Shown here piece by piece: positions 57,381 to 64,000 of a DNA stretch of 64,000 nt. The stretch is from the NCBI RefSeq assembly GCF_025766255.1, contig NW_026516672.1, positions 372,001-436,000 on the forward strand, written 5' to 3'. Position 1 is the stretch's first letter; each line of letters begins with the position of its first letter. The DNA is from Zychaea mexicana. Lineage: Eukaryota > Mucoromycota > Mucoromycetes > Mucorales > Lichtheimiaceae. Both the position numbers and the translations under genes were made by a program. The notes under the pieces were generated by a model. The model made no database searches, had not been told where the DNA came from, and was given only the letters and a program-made list of their open reading frames with translations.

Positions 57381-59538
57381 CTACTTGGGAAGTTTATCGT
57401 CAGCTCAGACATTATAGCCATACTGCAACTATAACCACACCCTGGAATTTTCCTAAAATTATTCAAATAGTATTTTCTCTTCCCCTTATTGTTAGTTGTG
57501 ATATTTTCTGTGTTAATAAAACCTAAGTTCAAGTTAATAGGCTCAAATTTAATATGGGCCCATTTCCCCACTCGCTAGACTGTTTTGGGTACAGCTAATT
57601 ATGGATCACGGTGCATATTTATACTGTGTACAGTCAACCCTCGCATTTTTCTTTCGCACTCCACGTGTGCAAAAATTTGGTAAATTCGCAAGTATATGGA
57701 TAATTTACTGAATAGTCGTCTTGCATTAAATTTTACCTAAAAGCGCCAAGTATGAATATGCACACAATATGTCATTGCAGCAAGCTTATTGCAGTCAAGT
57801 CAGCGAACGAAGACCAAGCTTTGGTATGCTCTTATCAGCTAGCAGCGAATGGCGAGAAACAACTCTTCGCTCTTTTCTTCTGGACGCCTCGCATTTGTTA
57901 TAACTCATTATGTATTGTCGTATGTAATACATAATGATAGCTGGACAATCATAAAAATAACTGTAGTCAGCTAAGCTTTAGTCTAGCAGCACTCAAAAGG
58001 AGCGAGTATATTAGAGAGAGCCAAAAGATCAAGGGAACACATCTAACGTCAGATGAAATATGTCACTTGCTCCAAAAGTACTAGGATTTTGACCTATCTA
58101 AACAGCTCAGGCTGTTTTGACTAGTGTTGCCGGCTTGATATTATATTCTTCATAGAGATAAGCCTTTCATCAAGCCTTGAATTAATACTTAGTAGTAAGT
58201 TATTTGCATCAATAGCATTGTCTACATGTTAATAAAAAACGCCGTGGAAAAGAAATGTCGACTTTTGATTTCTATTCCTATTTTTTTCTGTTTTGATCTG
58301 TTTATTAGATCCCCAGCACAACACTAATGTTGAGAGCTCTGAGATGGAAAAATACAAGGAAAGAACATGAGATAAATGAAGAGAGTGATCCCTTTTGGGA
58401 TAATATTCACGGTCAAGGAGATTAAATGGCAAACGAGGCTGCTATTATTACTGCAGCTACTACTAAAGCAGTTACAGCTGCAAAAGGCGATGTCGATGAG
58501 TAAGATGGTGAGCCGCAATCACACATAAGCAAGGACTACCATCGTTGTAATTGAAATTGATACGGAAGAATAGACAAAACAGTAAGCAGTCGTTAGAGCT
58601 TTCAGAAGGAACGCTTTGACAGTGAAATCCGTCGATATAGAAAAGCTGAGGTCTTCGATGAACAAAGCTACTATCCATAGTCTGAGAAAATGTGGTATAT
58701 GACAGAGGACAATGAGATTTCTAGGGGGAAATCAGCCGGAAAATGAATCCTGAACATCTCATCAGTGAAACGGAAGAAAGGGAAAAAGGTGAAGGATATG
58801 CAGAATGCTTTTGCTATAGATACTTCTTTTCGTAATCAGGACTTTAAATCTTGTCTACTCGCTATCGGCGAATGATAACGATGCGATCATCCAATATATT
58901 CAGCATTGTTGATGAAATTAATGATAATACTGATGGGTACTAAAAGCTTGTTCATTGAGAAGCGCTCAATAGATCGATCGTGCTGTAAATTATGATGCAA
59001 TAATTGGTGCAAGTCTCTGAATGCATTTAATTTTTGGAGCATATAAATAATACTTAAAACATAAATTTTCATAATATATAGCATGTAAAAGATAATTGGG
59101 ATGATTTTCCGGATGTCACGATAATTTTTATTGTTGAAGCAAAGCAGAGCGATAAACCAGTTGATCTAGTCATTGCCAACACCTCCCCTTTCTTCTTAGT
59201 TTGGTTACTCCTTGTCTATTGCTTACTAGAGCGTTGAAGTTTTCGGGCAACAAGGGATATTAAGAGGGCAAAACTTAGTATCATGAGAAACGACTAAAAA
59301 TATTAAGATGGAAAAAATGCAATGTCATGAGGGGCAAGAATAAGCCAACGGGACTTGATCAAAACAAGTGGAAGGGTGACTACGTGCACCGAATCGTATA
59401 ATCTTTGTTCGAGTCCAATTTCCGAAGCGATGTTCTTCTTTCGTCTAACTGTGACGCAAGATAAGAACATGTACTATAGTTAATGGTGATAGAATCAGTA
59501 AATTTTGGAAGTTTAAACGAAGTTCCTTTAAAAAGCAA

Positions 59539-59772
59539 ATGAAAGTTTCACATGAAAGTGAAAGCACGAGAGAAGCCTATCTCAACACCCTCAAGCCAGA
59601 CTTTGTTGTGTTTGTTTCTGCTCGTTGGGATAGCATTATTGGTAAAATCAAACCTCCTTCGAACAGTACCTCGACGAACAAGGGCGAAACGGATTTGGTT
59701 AAATTGGGTCGCATGATGAAAGACGTTTTTAACAAGGGAGTTATTCAAGTGCTCGAACCCGGATGCTGGTAG
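59539..59772 (+). pseudogene. ORF fragment of unknown family
   Basis: A 77-residue frame with protein-like composition (TREAYLNTLKPDFVVFVSAR, then GKIKPPSNSTST and VKLGRMMKDVFNKGVIQ) with no partner exons I can join. The KPDFVVFVS...GKIKPP pattern looks like a strand-loop core of a larger protein. It is probably a relic of a multicopy Mucoromycota gene or transposon passenger; I cannot name it. Confidence 0.35.
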
Positions 59773-61004
59773 TGTACTTGTCGTGGGCAAGCATCTGCAC
59801 ACATTGGCCCGAACCTCAAATTCAGTGGTGTATATAAGCTGGTTCAATCGTCAAAGTTGAATCTTTTCCAAAAAAAATCTCATAATACAAGCCCCATAAA
59901 GGAACTAGAAGAAGATACCTGAAGTGAAAACAATGCTATAGTTGACGGTCCCAAATATTCTTGTTAAGGCTTGAAGACAACATAACTCTTGTTCAAAACT
60001 TAATGTTACAAGGTAATGTTATGTTATATTGATTAACATTTGACTAGTATTGCAGTACGTGGCATGTCTATTATGATGGGTTGTGGCAATCATAGAGTAT
60101 TTGCTGCGCCTGCAATTATTCGCATGTTGTTCAAAAATAAGGGTGTGTTACGATCTATAGATAGGTAGAAAACAAAGCTATACGGTGATTGCTATTGAAC
60201 TGGACCTATAATTTTATAAGGGTACATGTGCTTGAATAAAGTCGACCTAGATGCGATATATGATTATCCATCGACCCAAGCATTTTGTGCTAATGCAGAA
60301 CGGATTATGCAACATTATGCAGAGGAGTAGAAGCAGATTGTTTTCTCTTGCGGTACATAAAATCAAAGAGTAGCTTTTAGAAACATCATAAAAGACGTGG
60401 TTGAGACAAAACTCAGGTTCCTTTAGTTGTATACTGAGACTCCTTTCTCCGCTGTCAAGTTTGACTATAGTCAACCGGTATCCAGGTTTGCCTCGTGCTA
60501 AGCAATAATTTTGAGAAGCTGCTTATTGTTTAGAAGCTCCACTGGTGGTCACTCATCAACCACATCTCCATATAACGGTTCCCCATGGCAACGAGCCTAT
60601 CTTTTCTTTTTACCAATGTGATCATGCCTACGGTCAGTTAGCGGGATCTTCTCGTAGCATGAGTTTAGCAAACGACGCGTTACATCCTACTCCATTCTCG
60701 AGCCGCGTGTGTAATACAGCAATGAATGAAGAAGAAGGGGGGAAGTACGGGAGAAATGTAAGACACAATCATGCGACAAATCACGGTTTTCAGATCATAG
60801 TAAATACCATACATATCAGAATTAGAGACGTCTAGTAGTGTTCATGGTATACGTTTAATATCCAAAATTGGTCAGGATATAACCATTGTTCCATAAAAGT
60901 AGTATCTTCCAATAGAAGGCTGAGGCCTTTTTCCCGGCTTCCCCGGGTGGCTCGTCGGCCGTGTCGGATGTTGTACATACATGCTTGATTGTAGTACAAG
61001 ATGT

Positions 61005-61012
61005 TATAAATA
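61005..61012 (+). promoter_or_regulatory. TATA box of the Rab11 gene
   Basis: TATAAATA, about 105 bp before the ATG at 61117, with a CT-rich stretch (TTTTCTTCTCTTTCTCTCTT) between it and the start. Confidence 0.5.
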
Positions 61013-61116
61013 GCAACTTTCAGGTGAACGTTGTTAGCTTCGCTGTGGCTAAAACGGCATTTTTAGCTTTTCTTCTCTTTCTCTCTTTCTTCTTGCAATC
61101 AACAACATAACTCAAC

Positions 61117-62324
61117 ATGGCTGACGACGATTACGATTATCTTTTCAAGATTGTTATTATTGGTGATAGTGGAACTGGAAAATCATGTTTGTTATCGCGC
61201 TTCACAGTAAGTTGTCGCCCCTTCCCTTTTTTATTTCTTCTTGTTGCCTTTTTTGATGAATGTCGGTCCAGTAACGGCCGTTCCGACAACAAAGACCACC
61301 GAGATCTCTAACGCAAGAGTTTAATGACAGAGCGACGAGTTTAGTTTGGAATCTAAGAGTACTATTGGTAAGTGTTGTTGGTATTGTTGTTGAAGCGAGC
61401 GAAAAGAAAGGTTGTATGCAAAGAAAGCATGAGAATGTGTTCCTTTTGGTGGTTGCCCAGATAGTGATAACTCTTTCTTTGCGTTTTCAGGCGTCGAGTT
61501 TGCTACAAAGTCGATGGATATTGTAAGGCGACTCAATGCTCTTTTGTATTTCATGAACCCATAACGTAAGGCTGTTTTCCGTCACTAAACCTCAAAGCAA
61601 TGTTCTTTTTCTCTCCTAGGGTGACCATAAAATCAAGGCACAAATCTGGGACACCAGTGGTCAAGAGCGTTATCGAGCTATCACGGGAGCGTAAGTTTTC
61701 GTTTAGTACATCATAAGCACCCGATTCCACTACAGAAAGAAGGAGAATGTTAAAAAGGACTTTGATACCAAAAAACAGGTACTATCGCGGTGCTGTCGGT
61801 GCATTGCTTGTTTATGGTAATTGGAGGATTCTGGAGAAAAAAGTATATGTTTGATGTGTGTTACCAAAGGGAAAAAAACACTGGTCTAAAAAAGCTGATG
61901 TTTACCCTCTCGCGGTCTCTGTCTCTGTCGCTGTGTAGATATTACAAGACAGTCGTCTTTTGAAAACGTGGATCATTGGTTAAAGGAGCTGCGCGAACAT
62001 GCAGACAACAACATCACGTTGATGCTTGTTGGTAACAAGTCGGATTTGGCTGAATCGGGGAGACAAGTCAGCGTCGATGCAGCCAAAGAGTACGCTTCCG
62101 ACTCGGAAATGCTGTTTTTTGAAACAAGTGCCTTGGATTCAAGCAATGTTGACGTCGCCTTTCGAACTGTGTTTGAGCGGGTCTACGAAGTTGTACCAAA
62201 GGCGGTCGCACAAGACGCGGAAGGCGCTGCCGGACCAGGACAGAACACAATCAAGCTGAAGCCGCCTATGTCAGCCGCAGAGGATGCACACAGCGAAAAG
62301 TCGCAGGGTGGTGGCTGTTGTTAA
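61117..62324 (+). CDS. YPT3: Rab GTPase, Rab11/Ypt3 type
   Basis: Six exons, 61117..61206, 61331..61367, 61491..61522, 61620..61690, 61779..61816 and 61939..62324, give 217 residues. G motifs appear in order: P-loop GDSGTGKS (residues 16-23), switch I ending [29 protein letters not shown] and ETSALD. The effector sequence TIGVEF and the [14 protein letters not shown] stretch are those of the Rab11 group. The C-terminus ends GGGCC, a double-cysteine geranylgeranylation site for membrane anchoring. Rab11/Ypt3 proteins drive traffic from trans-Golgi and recycling compartments to sites of growth. Exons are very short (32-90 nt in the first half). Position 3 of WDTAGQE is Ser instead of Ala, a conservative change. 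Confidence 0.93.
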
Positions 62325-63508
62325 ATTTGTTGTAATATTGAGTGTATGGGTCTATATTATTCATCCAGTTTGTTTGTGTATATACTACTTCTATTTTTCT
62401 TTCCTTCTTTATCCCCTTCAACATTGCATTGAATTGCGACGATGATAGTAGTGGTGGATAAGAAAAGGCATCATTTATCACTTTTTCTCATTCTCCTTTT
62501 GTATACCGAGATACTTACTAGATTTCTATTAATCTACTTTATAAAATCATACGATCTTCCTTTCCCTATCTGTTATACTTGGAATAGTTATGGGGTTATT
62601 GGTACACTGTATATTGATGGGCAAAGAGCCCCGGAGCCACGGAAGACTTAAGGTTAATCCAACAATGAATGACTGTAGCACGTTGTACAATAATACAGTT
62701 CATTTTGTGCACTTCAAGGCAGCGGCATTTCCTGCATACTAATCCGACAAACGATGCTTGACGTAGCATCACGAAACATACTCTTCTTCTCTTTCGTTCA
62801 TATATCTACAGTTCTTTTGCCTATAGTTATGAATGAAACGGTGTATATGCTTTTAATACAGGGGTAACAGAACATCAGCGGCCATGTGGATGTCATTTGG
62901 CACGTTAGCTGATTGTACACATAGACGCACCCGACGCCTTGGAATAGCTTACCAATATGAGTCATTTTATCCTGTATACTTTTAAAACAATGACCTTAAC
63001 AATGCTGCAAGTTGAGCACCAAGTATCTGATACAACATCTGATATCAACTTGTACAATTATAAGATATGATTAGAATTATGAATCTATACTTTTTCTGTC
63101 AAATTTATAATTTATGATTTAGAACGCTGTCTAATAATTGCTAAGCGATTGATACCGCGATGAAGCGAATTGTTCAAAGCATACTATGCTGTTGATCCTC
63201 CTATTAGTAAGCCATTTCATTTTCGAGGACGACCGCTGGTGTGTCATTTTCAATATGTAGTATATAGGAATCGTTGTGAAATAATGCTTCTTAATCCCAA
63301 AGTCGATCCACGTGCGCAACAATGTTTCAAAAATGGCCCCGGATCGTTAACGTGTGAAAACCATAGTGTTTAAAAATGGAACATTCATGTGGAGAGAAAG
63401 CAAAAGAGACCAAAAAACCAAAGGAGACAGCAAACGACGACAACAGGAAAGAAATAGAGAGGATATAAATGATGTACGGCCAACATACAACAGCTACGGT
63501 GCTTCTTC
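62325..63508. other. Convergent intergenic region
   Basis: 1.2 kb between the Rab11 gene and the partial minus-strand gene. AT-rich; no supported exon or RNA gene. Confidence 0.5.
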
Positions 63509-64000
63509 TTAATGCTGATCCATAAAATCTTCCGCATTTGCTTGCTGAATCTCTCGGAGCAAGGCGTCGTCAGGATTCAGACTTCGGAACAATTGATAGT
63601 CGAACCGTCCAGCAGCCATCAGGCGTTCAGACATTTTGTCAATACCGATCACGGCCAAGACTGTCTGGATATAGGCGTCGATAAGATCGTCGACTCCGAT
63701 GCCGAGTTGGTTGAAATCGCGGCGATCCATGAGAATCAAACGTGAGGTATCAGTGGTCCATGAGCCATCCGGAAGTTTGATCGACAAGTTGGTGCCGAGC
63801 ATTTCCCACGTGTTATCTAGTGGATAGAAGCAAAGTTTGTTGTGTTAGTCCCTTCACCTTTCTCTAATCGTCTTTTAAGAACAAACAAAGAAAAAGACAT
63901 GTGAAAGTATCAATGCTAAATGTTATTACCATGCGGATCCAGCTTGGTTGTCAATGGTCGTCGTGCCTTGCGACCATAGATACAAATCGGTCGAAACCCC
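63509..64000 (-). CDS. 3' part of an unidentified gene (runs off the window)
   Basis: Two exons are visible, complement(63509..63816, 63930..64000), joined in frame by GTAATA/TAG borders to encode the last 126 residues or so. The upstream piece reads GFRPICIYGRKARRPLTTKL and the last exon contains NTWEMLGTNLSIKLPDGSW, TSRLILMDRRDFNQLGIGVD and an acidic helical end (ALLREIQQANAEDFMDQH). A hydrophobic helix (DAYIQTVLAVIGI) lies in the middle. I do not recognise the family. The 5' part lies beyond position 64000. Confidence 0.7.

Larger units (their letters stand above)
57381..61116. other. Gene-poor interval with possible transposon debris
   Basis: 3.7 kb without an intact gene. Apart from the relic listed at 59539-59772, frames are short. 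A piece near 58425-58502 reads MANEAAIITAATTKAVTAAK then a stop, and may belong to the same decayed insertion. The right end is the Rab11 promoter. Confidence 0.45.

Noticed and set aside
59400..59425. GTTCGAGTCC sequence considered as a tRNA B box
   Set aside because: No cloverleaf can be formed around it.

Overview
The window looks like nuclear DNA of a filamentous fungus, most likely an early-diverging lineage of Mucoromycota (Mucorales type). The reasons are dense small GT-AG introns (mostly about 50-120 bp) with GTAAGT/GTAAAT donors, long CT-rich leaders, eukaryotic signalling and ubiquitin genes with long polyQ/polyS linkers, and KDZ, Tc1/mariner, hAT-like, pogo-like and Helitron remnants. 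The lineage is inferred, not proven. All exon models were read by eye from frames and splice consensus.

Layout. 0-3.4 kb: an RGS-domain protein (+) facing a KH RNA-binding protein (-). 3.4-7.4 kb: gene-poor. 7.4-9.9 kb: aspartate-semialdehyde dehydrogenase (HOM2 type) and a DUF4112 protein. 10.3-15.2 kb: a LIM-LIM-coiled-coil-C1-RhoGAP protein and a PRELI/MSF1-like protein (both -). 15.6-17.1 kb: a small coiled-coil protein and ribosomal protein L15 (five coding segments counting a 7-nt first one as exon 1 of 4). 17.3-21.2 kb: a 3.9-kb transposon with near-perfect ~49-bp terminal inverted repeats, holding a decayed KDZ transposase (-) and a broken Tc1/mariner transposase (+). 21.3-25.3 kb: a GRR1-like F-box/LRR protein and a Pus4/TruB-type tRNA pseudouridine synthase. 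27.3-29.2 kb: prolidase. 29.6-32.4 kb: a hAT-like non-autonomous element, a tRNA-Ser(UGA), a 190-bp pogo-like MITE and a decayed ORF. 34.2-44.4 kb: a conserved block with a CDC4-like F-box/WD40 protein, 6-phosphofructokinase with an extra N-terminal domain, and a HUL4/UBE3A-like HECT ligase. 46.2-49.7 kb: an unusual tandem array of splice-site-bearing units (- strand), then a Helitron-type helicase relic. 50.3-54 kb: a divergent pair, a steryl-ester/acid lipase and an EEP-superfamily phosphohydrolase. 56.1-57.4 kb: a secreted histidine phosphatase (MINPP-like). 61.1-62.3 kb: a Rab11/Ypt3 GTPase. 63.5-64 kb: the 3' part of an unidentified gene.

Functionally these are housekeeping and regulatory genes rather than a pathway cluster. 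There is a mild theme of ubiquitin ligation (two F-box SCF substrate adaptors plus a HECT ligase) and of small-GTPase or G-protein control (RGS, RhoGAP, Rab11). The least explained structure is the 46.9-48.0 kb array: six 5' splice-site consensus sequences spaced 188-225 bp apart on the minus strand, with related intron bodies that repeat a TGACGTGTCA-like motif.
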